Shown here: in pieces, positions 52,329 through 61,152 of the stretch
How positions within the stretch are numbered: position 1 is the first letter of the stretch
Layout: the number at the start of each line of letters is the position of its first letter
Origin: Oryzomicrobium sp.
Lineage (GTDB): Bacteria > Pseudomonadota > Gammaproteobacteria > Burkholderiales > Rhodocyclaceae
Length of the DNA stretch: 64,000 nt
Direction: 5' to 3'
Assembly (NCBI RefSeq): GCF_021287045.1
Contig: NZ_JAJTBG010000002.1
Location: forward strand, 248,001 to 312,000
Program-made: the position numbers and the translations under genes
The notes under the pieces: model-generated
What the model was told of the DNA's origin: nothing
The model's database searches: none
What the model saw: the letters and a program-made list of their open reading frames with translations, nothing else

Positions 52329-52411
52329 GTGCAATCTCCTTGATTTGGGCGACCGTAGGGTCGGCGGATCATCCGGGGATCATTCAATAAATGGGGCCTT
52401 CGCCCGGGCTT

Positions 52412-53353
52412 TCAAGCCTGGGGCAGGGCGAAGCGGTCGCCGGCGGCAATACGGAAGCCGGCCAGGAACTGTTCCGCCGGCAGGCGCTTGCCACCGGGTT
52501 TTTGCAGTTCGGTGAGCAGCAGCCCGCCCTCGCCGCAGGCCACCAGAATGCCGTCCTTGCCGGCGGACAGGACCGTGCCCGGTATTGCAGCCTCGGCCAT
52601 CTCCACATCCCGGGCGCCCCAGACCTTGAGGGGGGCGCCGGCCAGTTCGGCGGTGGACCCGGGGAAAGGATCGAAGGCGCGCACCTGGCGCTGCAAGTCA
52701 GCCGCCGGCCGGGCGAAGTCCAGGGGCGCTTCGCTCTTGGCCAACTTGGCGGCGTACGTCACCCCGGCCTCGGGCTGGGGCTCGGCGGGCAGGGGTCCGG
52801 CCGTCAGGCGGCCCAGAGTTTCCACCGCCAGCCGGGCGCCCAGGGCAGCCAGCTTGTCGTGCAGGCGACTGGCGTTGTCGTCGCCGGCAATCGGCAGGGC
52901 CGCCCGGGCCAGCACCGGGCCGGTGTCCAGTCCGGCCTCCATCTGCATGATGCACACCCCGGTCTCGTCGTCGCCGGCCAGGATCGCCCGATGGATCGGA
53001 GCCGCGCCGCGCCAGCGGGGCAGCAGCGAGGCATGGATGTTGATGCAGCCCAGCCGGGGCAGGTCGAGGACCGCCTGGGGCAGGATCAGGCCGTAGGCCG
53101 CCACCACCATCACGTCGGCACCGGCCGCGGCGACCCGCGCCTGGGCATCGGCGTCCTTGAGGGTGAGGGGCTGGAACACCGGCAGGCCGTGAGCCTCGGC
53201 CAGCTTCTTGACCGGCGAGGGCTGCAGGGCCAGGCCCCGGCCGGCGGGGCGATCGGGCTGGGTCAGCACCAGGGGGACGTCGAACCCGGCGGCAAGGATC
53301 GCCTCCAGGGCTACGGCGGCGAATTCCGGCGTACCGGCAAAGGCAACACGCAT
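52412..53353 (-). CDS. fmt: Methionyl-tRNA formyltransferase
   Basis: Formylates initiator Met-tRNA using 10-formyl-THF. The 313-residue product starts [16 protein letters not shown] and carries the formyl-transfer motif [20 protein letters not shown] with its Asn and His, the catalytic Asp in LDTGP, and a C-terminal OB-like tRNA-binding domain. The ATG at 53353 has AGGAG at ideal spacing. The def gene lies upstream in the same direction but is separated by two hairpins, so fmt may have its own promoter in the DnaA-box-containing spacer. Confidence 0.95.
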   Translation of the reverse strand: MRVAFAGTPEFAAVALEAILAAGFDVPLVLTQPDRPAGRGLALQPSPVKKLAEAHGLPVFQPLTLKDADAQARVAAAGADVMVVAAYGLILPQAVLDLPRLGCINIHASLLPRWRGAAPIHRAILAGDDETGVCIMQMEAGLDTGPVLARAALPIAGDDNASRLHDKLAALGARLAVETLGRLTAGPLPAEPQPEAGVTYAAKLAKSEAPLDFARPAADLQRQVRAFDPFPGSTAELAGAPLKVWGARDVEMAEAAIPGTVLSAGKDGILVACGEGGLLLTELQKPGGKRLPAEQFLAGFRIAAGDRFALPQA

Positions 53354-53384
53354 GGTTTCTCCTGCGGAGGTGACGGCCTCCACC

Positions 53385-53405
53385 TGTGGATAGTTTTGTG
53401 AATAA
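53385..53405. promoter_or_regulatory. Tandem DnaA-box-like sites upstream of fmt
   Basis: TGTGGATAG (53385-53393, one mismatch) and TGTGAATAA (53397-53405, fits TGTGNATAA) lie in tandem about 35-50 bp before the fmt ATG. The layout is similar to the sites upstream of priA. Confidence 0.35.
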
Positions 53406-53420
53406 GGCGGGGAAAAGCTG

Positions 53421-53454
53421 TGACAAAAAGTATCCGCCCGCCTTGCACGGGCGG
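53421..53454 (-). terminator. Rho-independent terminator of def
   Basis: A 7-bp stem CCGCCCG/CGGGCGG with a 7-nt loop (53434-53454) is followed on the minus strand by ATACTTTTTG. A second, longer GC hairpin without a T tail (53461-53469 with 53474-53482) lies between it and the def stop. Together they should separate def from fmt. Confidence 0.75.
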
Positions 53455-53494
53455 TCTGCGGCGCCCCGCTAGCGCGGGGCGCCCGGCCTTTGCG

Positions 53495-53998
53495 TCAGGC
53501 GGTGATGCGGGCCTGCTTGGCCAGCTTGGAGCGGATGCGCTCCTGCTTGAGGCGGGAGAGATGGTCCACGAAGACCTTGCCGTTGAGATGGTCGATCTCG
53601 TGCTGCACGCACACTGCCAGCAGGCCGTCGGTATCGAGGCTGCATTCCTGGCCGTCCAGATCCAGGTAGCGCACGGTCACGGTGGCGGCACGCTCAACCT
53701 TGTCATAGATGCCGGGCACCGACAGGCAGCCTTCCTCGTAGACCTGGTGGCCGTCGGCGACGACGATCGTCGGATTGATCAAGGTAAGCAATTCATCCCG
53801 GGTTTCGGAGATATCGATGACGATGAGCCGTTTATGCACATTCACCTGGGTCGCCGCCAGGCCGATGCCCGGGGCCTCGTACATGGTTTCGGCCATGTCA
53901 GCAGCCAGCCGGCGAATGTCGTCGTCAATATTCTCGACGGGAGCGGCGATTTTCGTCAGTCGGGGATCGGGGTAGCGCAAAATGGGTAGAAGGGCCAT
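53495..53998 (-). CDS. def: Peptide deformylase
   Basis: Removes the N-formyl group from nascent proteins. The 167-residue product has all three motifs: GIGLAATQ (45-51), EGCLS with metal ligand Cys91, and QHEIDHLNG with His133, Glu134 and His137. The ATG at 53998 ([14 protein letters not shown]) is the standard Def start; upstream in-frame sequence is not conserved-looking. GGAG lies somewhat far (12 bp) upstream. It is divergent from the LysM gene with a 239-bp spacer in which I recognise no clear promoter. Confidence 0.96.
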   Translation of the reverse strand: MALLPILRYPDPRLTKIAAPVENIDDDIRRLAADMAETMYEAPGIGLAATQVNVHKRLIVIDISETRDELLTLINPTIVVADGHQVYEEGCLSVPGIYDKVERAATVTVRYLDLDGQECSLDTDGLLAVCVQHEIDHLNGKVFVDHLSRLKQERIRSKLAKQARITA

Positions 53999-54237
53999 GG
54001 CAAGCTTGCTCCGGGCAGGGAATGGGGGCAGAATCGGCACAGACTCGGCGCCCGGCACCAGGGGGAAAAATAACGGTTGCGGCTGGGAACGGGGCGGTTT
54101 GCGCGGTCGTCCGCGCGGTTGATCCGGTTTGCACCATGATCGGCCGAAAACCGCCGCCTCCGGTTCGGGACGTCCGCCCCGCGTTTGCAGGGCCCCACGC
54201 CTTTCGGCCAAATCCGCCGTTCTCAAGGAACCGCTCG

Positions 54238-55290
54238 ATGAAACGAATTATAGCCGCCCTGACGCTGGGGATGATCGCGGCCACCGCTTCGGCCCAGGCC
54301 ACCGCTCCCCTGACCCTGGCCGACGGCGCCCCCGACCGGCATGTGGTGGTCAAGGGCGACACCCTGTGGGGCATCTCCGGCAAGTTCCTGCAGCAGCCCT
54401 GGCGCTGGCCGGAAATCTGGCGGCTCAACAAGGATGAGGTGAAGAACCCGCACCGCATCTACCCGGGGGACATCATCGTGCTGGGCAAGGGCGCCGACGG
54501 CCGGCCCCAGCTGATCCTGGCCCGGCGCATCGGCGAGGGCGGCAGCACGGCGCCCAAGACCCTCAAGCCCACTACCTACATCACCAACACCAAGGACGCC
54601 ATCCCGAGCATTCCGCCCCGGGAGATCGAGCCCTTCCTATCCAAGCCGATGGTGGTGACTGCCGACAGCCTGACCGAGGCGCCGCGCATCATCGCCCCCC
54701 AGGAAGGGCGGGTCATGCTCGGCGGAGGCGACAGCGCCATCGTCAGCGGCATCCCCGAAGGCAAGCACCAGTGGCTGATCTACCGCCCTGGCAAGAAGCT
54801 GATCGATCCGGACACCAAGGAGCTGCTCGGCTACGAAGCCATCTACCTGGGCACCGCCCGGGTGCGCAAGGAAGGCGAGCCGGCAGTGGTCGACATCGTC
54901 ACCGCCAACCAGGAAGTGGGCCGCGGCGACCGGCTGACCCCCTACGTCGAGCCGGACATCATCACCTACGCCCCTCGGGGCCCCGAGGCCAACGTCTCGG
55001 CCAAGGTCGTGGCGATCTATGGGGGCCTGGCCCAGGCCGGGCGCTACTCCATGATCGTGCTCAACAAGGGCAGCCAGGACGGCCTCGCAGTGGGCCACGT
55101 GCTCGCCCTCTACCGCAGCACCCAACTGGTCCAGCAACGCAACGAGGCCGGACGCAAGGAGACGGTGGAAATCCCCGAGAACCGCAACGGGCTGGCCTTC
55201 GTCTTCCGCGTCATGGACCGGGTGGCCTACGCCCTGGTGCTCGACGCCACCCTGCCCGTCGAGGCCAACGACACCCTGCGCAACCCCTGA
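54238..55290 (+). CDS. LysM-domain secreted protein
   Basis: A 350-residue exported protein with signal peptide [20 protein letters not shown] and one LysM peptidoglycan-binding motif (about 34-85, [20 protein letters not shown] through [12 protein letters not shown]). The remaining 260 residues have beta-rich character and contain [15 protein letters not shown], a pattern typical of proteins in this locus. The gene conventionally precedes dprA in betaproteobacteria, and the spacing here is 13 bp. A cell-wall-associated role is likely; the specific function is unknown. AAGGA lies 9 bp before the ATG at 54238. Confidence 0.88.
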   Translation: MKRIIAALTLGMIAATASAQATAPLTLADGAPDRHVVVKGDTLWGISGKFLQQPWRWPEIWRLNKDEVKNPHRIYPGDIIVLGKGADGRPQLILARRIGEGGSTAPKTLKPTTYITNTKDAIPSIPPREIEPFLSKPMVVTADSLTEAPRIIAPQEGRVMLGGGDSAIVSGIPEGKHQWLIYRPGKKLIDPDTKELLGYEAIYLGTARVRKEGEPAVVDIVTANQEVGRGDRLTPYVEPDIITYAPRGPEANVSAKVVAIYGGLAQAGRYSMIVLNKGSQDGLAVGHVLALYRSTQLVQQRNEAGRKETVEIPENRNGLAFVFRVMDRVAYALVLDATLPVEANDTLRNP

Positions 55291-55303
55291 CCCGGAGCGT
55301 GCC

Positions 55304-56419
55304 ATGGCCGACGCCACCCTGGCGGCATGGCTGCGGCTGACCCTGGCCCCCGGGGTCGGTCCCAAGACCCAGCGTGACCTGCTGGGGGCCTTCGGCGGGC
55401 CGGAGGCGGTCTTCGCCGCCGGATTCGCCGTGGTGGCCCGGGTGGCCGGCGACCCGGTGGCGCGGCAGCTGTTCGACAGCGACAACGCCGCCGCCGTGGA
55501 CGCCGCCTTGGCCTGGAACGAGCAGCCGGGCAACGCCCTGGTCACCCTGGCCGACCCGGACTACCCCCGGGCCCTGCTCGACACCCCCGATCCACCGAGC
55601 CTGCTCTATGTAAAAGGCGACGCCGGCCTGCTCAACACCCCGTCCCTGGCCATCGTCGGCGGACGCAATGCCACGCCCCAGGGGCTGCGCGACGCCGAAG
55701 CCTTCGCCGCCCACCTGGCGGGGCAGGGCATCACCGTTGTCAGCGGGCTGGCCCTGGGCATCGACGGCGCCGCCCATCGGGGCGCCCTGGCGGCGGAAGG
55801 CCCCACCGTGGCGGTGGTCGGCACCGGCGCCGACCGCATCTACCCGGCCCAGCACCGGGAACTGGCCCGGCTGGTGGCCGCCCGGGGCGCGGTGATCAGC
55901 GAATTCCCCCTGGGCATGCCGCCCCTGGCCCACAACTTCCCGCGCCGCAACCGCCTCATCGCCGGGCTGTCGGCCGGCTGCCTGGTGGTCGAGGCGGCCC
56001 TGGAAAGCGGCTCCCTGATCACCGCCCGGCTGGCCGGAGAACTGGGCCGGGAAGTGTTCGCCGTGCCCGGCTCGATCCACTCGCCCCTGGCCAAGGGCTG
56101 CCACCGCCTGATCAAGGACGGGGCCAAGCTGGTGGACGACGCCGCCGACATCCTGGAAGAACTGCGCTGGCCGGCCCACGCTGCCGCAACGCCCAGCGCC
56201 ACAGCCCTCCAGGCTTCCCCTTCCGCCCCGCCGGCAGACGACAACCCACTCCTGGCCGTTCTGGGCCACGGCCCCGCCACCCTGGACGAGCTCGTGGAAC
56301 GGCTGGCCGGCGGGGGCGCAAACTTGACGGGCGAGGGGGTTCTTGCGATGCTGGGGACGCTGGAACTGGACGGACGCATCGCGCGCCTGCCCGGCGGGCG
56401 CTACCAGCGCCTGGCCTGA
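55304..56419 (+). CDS. dprA: DNA-processing protein DprA
   Basis: Loads RecA on incoming single-stranded DNA during natural transformation. The 371-residue product has an N-terminal SAM-like helical region, the extended Rossmann domain with SLAIVGGRNATPQG and VVSGLALGIDGAAHRGAL, GTGADRIYPAQH, and FPRRNRLIAGLS, and a C-terminal winged helix (about 305-365). A low-complexity linker precedes the winged helix. It is followed by DUF494, the usual order. Its presence does not by itself prove competence. Confidence 0.95.
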   Translation: MADATLAAWLRLTLAPGVGPKTQRDLLGAFGGPEAVFAAGFAVVARVAGDPVARQLFDSDNAAAVDAALAWNEQPGNALVTLADPDYPRALLDTPDPPSLLYVKGDAGLLNTPSLAIVGGRNATPQGLRDAEAFAAHLAGQGITVVSGLALGIDGAAHRGALAAEGPTVAVVGTGADRIYPAQHRELARLVAARGAVISEFPLGMPPLAHNFPRRNRLIAGLSAGCLVVEAALESGSLITARLAGELGREVFAVPGSIHSPLAKGCHRLIKDGAKLVDDAADILEELRWPAHAAATPSATALQASPSAPPADDNPLLAVLGHGPATLDELVERLAGGGANLTGEGVLAMLGTLELDGRIARLPGGRYQRLA

Positions 56420-56507
56420 CCCCACCCGGGGCCAGCACCACCAGCGCGCAATCCCCCCGCAGCTTCCAGCAGCGCCCCGTATCACCGCACCACGTCACGA
56501 CCCAGCC

Positions 56508-56969
56508 ATGTTCGATATCCTCGTCTATCTCTTCCAGCACTACATGGAGTTCAGCGCCCGCCCGGAACCCGGGACCCTGGCCAAGAAGCTCTCGGCGGTG
56601 GGGTTCGAACAGGGCGAAATCGATGAAGCCCTGGCTTGGCTGAACGGGCTCAACGAGCAGGACGACCACGCCGCCGCCGATCCGGCCGGCACCACCCCGC
56701 ACCGAGTGTTCACCACCGAGGAGCAGCAACGCCTGGGCACCGAATGCCTGGGCTTCCTGCTGTTCCTGGAAAACTCCCGCATCGTCTCCCCGTTCCAGCG
56801 CGAGATCATCCTGGAGCGCGCCATCGCCTTGGCTGGCGGTGAGGAGGGCATGTCCCTGCCCGAGTTCAAGGTGATCGTGCTGATGGTGCTGTGGAGCCAG
56901 TCCGTGGAGCTCGACACCCTGCTGATCGAGGCCCTGCTGACCGACCCCGAGGACGAGGTCCTGCACTGA
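56508..56969 (+). CDS. smg: DUF494 family protein Smg
   Basis: A 153-residue protein of the DUF494 (Smg) family. It starts MFDILVYLFQHYMEF and has the conserved DEALAWLNGL, RVFTTEEQQRLGTECLGFLLFLE and the acidic C-terminal half. The function is unknown, but the gene is nearly always found between dprA and a topoisomerase gene in beta- and gammaproteobacteria, as here. No membrane segments. The ATG at 56508 is the only start that preserves the family N-terminus. Confidence 0.92.
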   Translation: MFDILVYLFQHYMEFSARPEPGTLAKKLSAVGFEQGEIDEALAWLNGLNEQDDHAAADPAGTTPHRVFTTEEQQRLGTECLGFLLFLENSRIVSPFQREIILERAIALAGGEEGMSLPEFKVIVLMVLWSQSVELDTLLIEALLTDPEDEVLH

Positions 56970-57110
56970 CCTGACCGTGCCGGGCGGGCTCGCCACCCCC
57001 CGCGCGCGCCGCATCCCTCGCGGTTCCCGCGCCCCCGCAGCGGGTCCGGGATTCCCTCCGCCATCCCCTGCCGTTGCCCCCGCCTGAGGCCCCTTGCCGC
57101 CGGTTCCGGT

Positions 57111-57138
57111 TGCCAGCCCCCAGGCGGCCGCATATCAT
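57111..57138 (+). promoter_or_regulatory. Putative promoter of topB
   Basis: TTGCCA (57111-57116) and TATCAT (57133-57138) are 16 bp apart. The predicted start is about 75 bp before the topB ATG. The -10 lies in the loop of a GGCCG/CGGCC inverted repeat, which might be an operator. Confidence 0.5.
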
Positions 57139-57220
57139 CGGCCGCAATTTCGCCGTTTACGGCTCACCGAACCCCCGTGGCCCGGCCATCGCCGCCGGGC
57201 CCGCACCCGAAGGTCCCCCC

Positions 57221-59785
57221 ATGGGCAAAAAGCTGATCATTGCCGAGAAACCCTCCGTCGCCAACGACATTGCCCGGGCACTGGGCGGGTTCACCAAGCA
57301 CGACGACTACTTCGAATCCGAGGACGCCGTCATCTCGTCGGCCATCGGCCACCTGCTCGAACTGACCCTGCCCGAAGGCGTCGAGGTCAAGCGCGGCAAA
57401 TGGTCCTTCGCCCACCTGCCGGTGATCCCGCCCCACTTCGAGCTGAAGCCGATCGAAAAGACCGAATCGCGCCTCAAGCTGCTGACCAAGCTGATCAAGC
57501 GCAAGGACGTGGACAGCCTGGTGAACGCCTGCGACGCGGGGCGCGAAGGGGAGCTGATCTTCAACTACATCGCCCGCCACGCCAAGACCGACAAGCCGGT
57601 GCAGCGGCTGTGGCTGCAATCCATGACGCCCCAGGCGATCCGCGACGGCTTCGCCAAGCTGCGCAGCGGCGAGGAGATGAACGGCCTGCGCGACGCCGCC
57701 GTGTGCCGCTCCGAATCCGACTGGCTGGTGGGCATCAACGGCACCCGGGCGATGACCGCCTTCAACTCCAAGACCGGCGGCTTCCACCTCACCACCGTCG
57801 GCCGGGTGCAGACCCCGACCCTGGCCATCGTGGTCGAGCGTGAAAAGGCCATCCGCGCTTTCAAGCCTCGGGACTACTGGGAAGTGGACGCCGACTTCGC
57901 CGCCCAGGCCGGCAGCTACGCCGGCAAGTGGTTCGACGAGACCTTCAAGAGCAAGGACCAGGACGACGAGCACGCCCGGGCCGACCGCATCTGGAACGCC
58001 GCCCAGGCCGAGGCCATCCGCGCCGCCTGCCAGGGCCAGAACGGCCAGGTGAGCGAGGAGTCCAAGCCCGAGACCCGCCTCTCGCCGCTGCTCTTCGACC
58101 TGACCAGCCTGCAACGCGAGGCCAACAGCCGCTTCGGCTTCTCGGCCAAGGCCACCCTGGGCCTGGCCCAGGCCCTCTACGAAAAGCACAAGGTCCTGAC
58201 CTACCCCCGGACCGACTCCCGCTACCTGCCGGAGGACTACCTGGCCACGGTCAAGGCCACCCTGGCCATGCTCACCGGCGACGACCTGGGCAAGGGCCAC
58301 GACGAAGCCCTGATCCACCGCTTCAGCCCCCACGCGCGCAAGATCCTGCACGCCGACTGGGTCAAGCCGAACAAGCGCATCTTCAACAACGCCAAAGTCT
58401 CCGACCACTTCGCCATCATCCCCACCCAGGCCGCGCCCAAGCACCTCTCCGAGCCGGAGCAGAAGCTTTACGACCTGGTGGTGAAGCGCTTCCTGGCGGT
58501 GTTCTTCCCCGCCGCCGAATACCTGGTCACCACCCGCATCACCCGGATCAATGGCGGTGGCGCCACCCACGCCTTCAAGACCGAGGGCAAGATTCTCACC
58601 CAGCCGGGCTGGCTGGCCATCTACGGCAAGGAAGCCGCCGGCGAGGACGACGCCACCCTGGTGCCGGTGACTGCCGGCGAGACCGTGGCCACCGAGGAGG
58701 TGCGCATCAAGGCCACCCAGACCCGCCCGCCGGCGCGCTATTCCGAAGCCACCCTGCTGTCGGCCATGGAAGGCGCCGGCAAGATGGTGGACGACGAGGA
58801 ACTGCGCGCCGCCATGGCCGGCCGCGGCCTGGGCACCCCGGCCACCCGCGCCCAGATCATCGAGAACCTGATCGCCGAAAACTACCTGCTGCGCGAAGAC
58901 CGGGTGCTGCTGCCCACCGCCAAGGCATTCTCCCTGTTCACCCTGCTCAACGGCCTGGGCGTAGCCGAACTGACCGCGCCGGAACTGACCGGCGAGTGGG
59001 AATGGAAGCTGGCGCGCATGGAGCGGGGCGACCTCTCCCGGGCCGCGTTCATGGACGAAATCACCGAGATGACCCGGCGCATCGTCGAACGGGCCAAGTC
59101 CTACGAGGCGGACACCATCCCCGGCGATTTCGGCGAGCTGGCCACCCCCTGCCCGCGCTGCGGCGGCAAGGTGAAGGAGACCTACAAGAAGTTCCAGTGC
59201 ACCGCCTGCGACTTCGCCCTGTGGAAGATCGTCGCCGGCCGCCAGTTCGAACCGGCCGAGATCGAGACCCTGCTGGAAAAGCGCGAGGTCGGCCCCCTGA
59301 TCGGCTTCCGCAACAAGATGGGCCGGCCCTTCGCCGCCGCCGTCAAGCTCAACGACAAGCTGGAGCCGGAGTTCGACTTCGGCAACGGCCCGGCGGGAGA
59401 AGAGGGTGGCGACGCCCCGGTGGACTTCTCCGGCCAGGAACCCCTGGGCACCTGCCCCAAGTGCAAGAGCCGGGTGTTCGAGCACGGCAACGCCTACGTC
59501 TGCGAAAAGAGCGTCGGGCCGGAACGCACCTGCGACTTCCGCTCCGGCAAGATCATCCTGCAACAGCCGGTGGACCGGGAGCAGATGAACAAGCTGCTGG
59601 CCACGGGCAAGACCGACCTGCTCAAGGACTTCGTCTCGGCCCGCACCCGGCGCAAGTTCTCGGCCTTCCTCAAGGTCGGCACCGACGGCAAGGTGGGCTT
59701 CGAGTTCGAGGCCAAGGCGCCCAAGGCCCCGAAAGCCGCCGCCAAGGCCCCGGCGAAGAAGGCACCCGCCAAGGCCGAAGGCTGA
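57221..59785 (+). CDS. topB: DNA topoisomerase III
   Basis: An 854-residue type IA topoisomerase. The Toprim domain has IAEKPSVANDIARAL (Glu9) and DAGREGE (Asp105 region); the active-site Tyr328 is in LTYPRTDSRYLP; and DHFAIIPT and GLGTPATRA follow. The C-terminal third has two zinc-ribbon-like modules (CPRCGG...CTAC at about 646-665, CPKCKS...C...C near 745-770) and ends in a Lys/Ala/Pro-rich basic tail (KAPKAPKAAAKAPAKKAPAK). The ATG at 57221 begins the Toprim fold. Betaproteobacteria often carry this topB-type enzyme after dprA-smg. Confidence 0.94.
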   Translation: MGKKLIIAEKPSVANDIARALGGFTKHDDYFESEDAVISSAIGHLLELTLPEGVEVKRGKWSFAHLPVIPPHFELKPIEKTESRLKLLTKLIKRKDVDSLVNACDAGREGELIFNYIARHAKTDKPVQRLWLQSMTPQAIRDGFAKLRSGEEMNGLRDAAVCRSESDWLVGINGTRAMTAFNSKTGGFHLTTVGRVQTPTLAIVVEREKAIRAFKPRDYWEVDADFAAQAGSYAGKWFDETFKSKDQDDEHARADRIWNAAQAEAIRAACQGQNGQVSEESKPETRLSPLLFDLTSLQREANSRFGFSAKATLGLAQALYEKHKVLTYPRTDSRYLPEDYLATVKATLAMLTGDDLGKGHDEALIHRFSPHARKILHADWVKPNKRIFNNAKVSDHFAIIPTQAAPKHLSEPEQKLYDLVVKRFLAVFFPAAEYLVTTRITRINGGGATHAFKTEGKILTQPGWLAIYGKEAAGEDDATLVPVTAGETVATEEVRIKATQTRPPARYSEATLLSAMEGAGKMVDDEELRAAMAGRGLGTPATRAQIIENLIAENYLLREDRVLLPTAKAFSLFTLLNGLGVAELTAPELTGEWEWKLARMERGDLSRAAFMDEITEMTRRIVERAKSYEADTIPGDFGELATPCPRCGGKVKETYKKFQCTACDFALWKIVAGRQFEPAEIETLLEKREVGPLIGFRNKMGRPFAAAVKLNDKLEPEFDFGNGPAGEEGGDAPVDFSGQEPLGTCPKCKSRVFEHGNAYVCEKSVGPERTCDFRSGKIILQQPVDREQMNKLLATGKTDLLKDFVSARTRRKFSAFLKVGTDGKVGFEFEAKAPKAPKAAAKAPAKKAPAKAEG

Positions 59786-59808
59786 CGCGGCTCTCCAGTC
59801 ACCCCCGC

Positions 59809-59872
59809 TGAAACCCCGCGCCAGTCGCGGAGTTTCAGCCACGCGCCCCGCTCAGTGAAGCGGGGCGCGGCG
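59809..59872 (+). repeat. Dispersed palindromic repeat, copy D (also terminator of topB)
   Basis: Two hairpins in a row after topB. The first is TGAAACCCCGCG/CGCGGAGTTTCA (59809-59820 with 59826-59837, one mismatch, loop CCAGT). The second is a perfect 11-bp stem CGCGCCCCGCT/AGCGGGGCGCG (59842-59852 with 59859-59869, loop CAGTGA) followed by GCGTTTC. They share the core with copies A, B, C and E and probably terminate topB. Confidence 0.65.
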
Positions 59873-59934
59873 TTTCAAGGGGTCGGTTTCAGGAGGGCCA
59901 TCCGCCAGACGGGCAGGGGAGGGCCGGCCAGCGC

Positions 59935-60894
59935 CTAGGAGCGCACCGGCGCGGCGCCGGGCAGGCCCTGGCTGACGCAGGCCAGCACGGCGGCCTTGAC
60001 CGCGTCCAGGGCCGGCGGGCGGGGGAAGGTGACGCGCCACACCAGACCGACGCGGCGGAAGGCCTCGGCGCCCGCGCCGGCCACGTCCTCGGCGAAGGGC
60101 AGCACCTTCACCAGGGGCTCCTTGTCGCGCAGCGGGTCGGCGGCGGTGGAAGGCATCACCGCCACCCCGGCGCCGGAAGCGACCATGTGGCGGATGGTTT
60201 CCAGGGAACTGCCCTCCAGGGTGCCGCCTTCGCCACCCTCGCCGGTACCGTGGGGGCAGGCTTCCAACACCTGGTCGCGGAAGCAGTTGCCCTGGCCGAG
60301 CAGCAGCAGGTGCTCGCCACTCAACTCGCCGCGCCCCACCGATTCGCGCGTGGCCCAGGGGTGGTCGGCCGGCACCACCACACGGAAGGGCTCGTCATAG
60401 ACCGGCTGGGCCACCAGGCCCGGCTCGTTGAACGGCGCACCCACCGGCAGGGCGATGACGATCACGTCCAGCTCGCCGCGCTTCAGGGCCGGGATCAGGT
60501 GGCCGGTGAAGTCTTCCTTGAGGAACAGGGGCATCTCCGGCGCCCGCTCGTGCAGGGCGGGGATCAGGGGGGGCAGCAGGTAGGGAGCGATGGTGTAGAT
60601 CACCCCCAGGCGCAACGGGCCCTTGAGCGGGTCCTTGCCCTGGTTGGCCAGTTCTTCGAGCTTGAGGGCCTCGGCCAGCACACGCTCGGCCTGGTCCACC
60701 AGCCGCTGGCCCACCTCGGTGATGCGGATTTCCGTGGCATTGCGCTCGAACAACAACACTCCGAGGCGTTCCTCCACCTTCTTGATGGCCACCGACAGGG
60801 TCGGCTGGGAGACGCGGCAGGTGGCGGCGGCGCGGCCGAAGTGGCGTTCCCGGGCCAGGGCGACCAGGTAGCGCATGTCGGTGAGAGTGAGCAT
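59935..60894 (-). CDS. oxyR: Hydrogen-peroxide sensor and LysR-type regulator OxyR
   Basis: A 319-residue LysR-family regulator. The N-terminal winged helix reads MRYLVALARERHFGRAAATCRVSQPTLS (split as usual helix-turn-helix at about 18-37). The redox pair is Cys204 in GQGNCFRDQVLEAC and Cys213, spaced 9 residues as in E. coli OxyR (199/208). Oxidation forms a disulfide that switches DNA binding. The ATG at 60894 has AAGGA 7 bp upstream; an ATG nine codons earlier lies in the operator and is unlikely. The promoter region carries an OxyR-type operator, so autoregulation is likely. Confidence 0.94.
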   Translation of the reverse strand: MLTLTDMRYLVALARERHFGRAAATCRVSQPTLSVAIKKVEERLGVLLFERNATEIRITEVGQRLVDQAERVLAEALKLEELANQGKDPLKGPLRLGVIYTIAPYLLPPLIPALHERAPEMPLFLKEDFTGHLIPALKRGELDVIVIALPVGAPFNEPGLVAQPVYDEPFRVVVPADHPWATRESVGRGELSGEHLLLLGQGNCFRDQVLEACPHGTGEGGEGGTLEGSSLETIRHMVASGAGVAVMPSTAADPLRDKEPLVKVLPFAEDVAGAGAEAFRRVGLVWRVTFPRPPALDAVKAAVLACVSQGLPGAAPVRS

Positions 60895-60919
60895 GGCAGT
60901 CCTTTCGGCAGGTGGTCTC

Positions 60920-60956
60920 ATAGGATGATTCTATAGCAATTATCCCGACATTCAAT
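60920..60956. promoter_or_regulatory. OxyR operator
   Basis: The site reads ATAG-N7-CTAT-N7-ATCC-N7-CAAT, the exact four-element spacing of the OxyR consensus ATAG-N7-CTAT-N7-ATAG-N7-CTAT. The first half is perfect and the second half is degenerate (one or two matches lost per element). It overlaps the oxyR promoter and ends right at the -35 of the divergent promoter. Confidence 0.7.
60928..60955 (-). promoter_or_regulatory. oxyR promoter
   Basis: On the minus strand TTGAAT (60955-60950) and TAGAAT (60933-60928) are 16 bp apart. The OxyR operator covers both hexamers, as expected for autorepression. Confidence 0.6.
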
Positions 60957-60985
60957 TTGAACAATAAATGACCACTGCCTATCAT
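60957..60985 (+). promoter_or_regulatory. Divergent promoter toward the small ORF and ZIP gene
   Basis: TTGAAC (60957-60962) and TATCAT (60980-60985) are exactly 17 bp apart. The OxyR operator abuts the -35, the typical arrangement for OxyR activation. The predicted start is about 60992, some 20 nt before the small ORF. Confidence 0.65.
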
Positions 60986-61012
60986 CGACTCAACGCTCGA
61001 TGCAGCAACGCT

Positions 61013-61144
61013 ATGAACCAATCCGCCCAACCCAGCGCCAGCCGCCTTCGGCGCCTTCAACAGTTCGCCCAGTGGGCCGGCGCCTGGCTCGATGCTCCGC
61101 TGCCCACCGCCGCCCAGGCGTTCATCCCCGTCCCCAGCCGTTGA
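61013..61144 (+). CDS. Small ORF, 43 residues, unknown
   Basis: A 43-codon frame (MNQSAQPSASRLRRLQQFAQ and then WAGAWLDAPLPTAAQAF to the end) starts about 20 nt after the predicted divergent promoter and stops 8 bp before the ZIP gene. Third codon positions are more than 80% G or C, like real genes here. The middle (LRRLQQFAQWAGAWLD) could form an amphipathic helix. The ribosome site is weak. I do not recognise the family. It could be a translated leader for the ZIP gene or a small stress protein. Confidence 0.45.
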   Translation: MNQSAQPSASRLRRLQQFAQWAGAWLDAPLPTAAQAFIPVPSR

Positions 61145-61152
61145 GGTTCGCC

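Noticed and set aside
54022-54237. A 72-codon upstream extension of the LysM protein
   Set aside because: It would hide the signal peptide that begins at 54238 and lies in the divergent promoter region of def.
57164-59842. An 892-codon frame antisense to topB
   Set aside because: It mirrors the topB codons and has no ribosome site, no recognisable domain and shadow-like composition.
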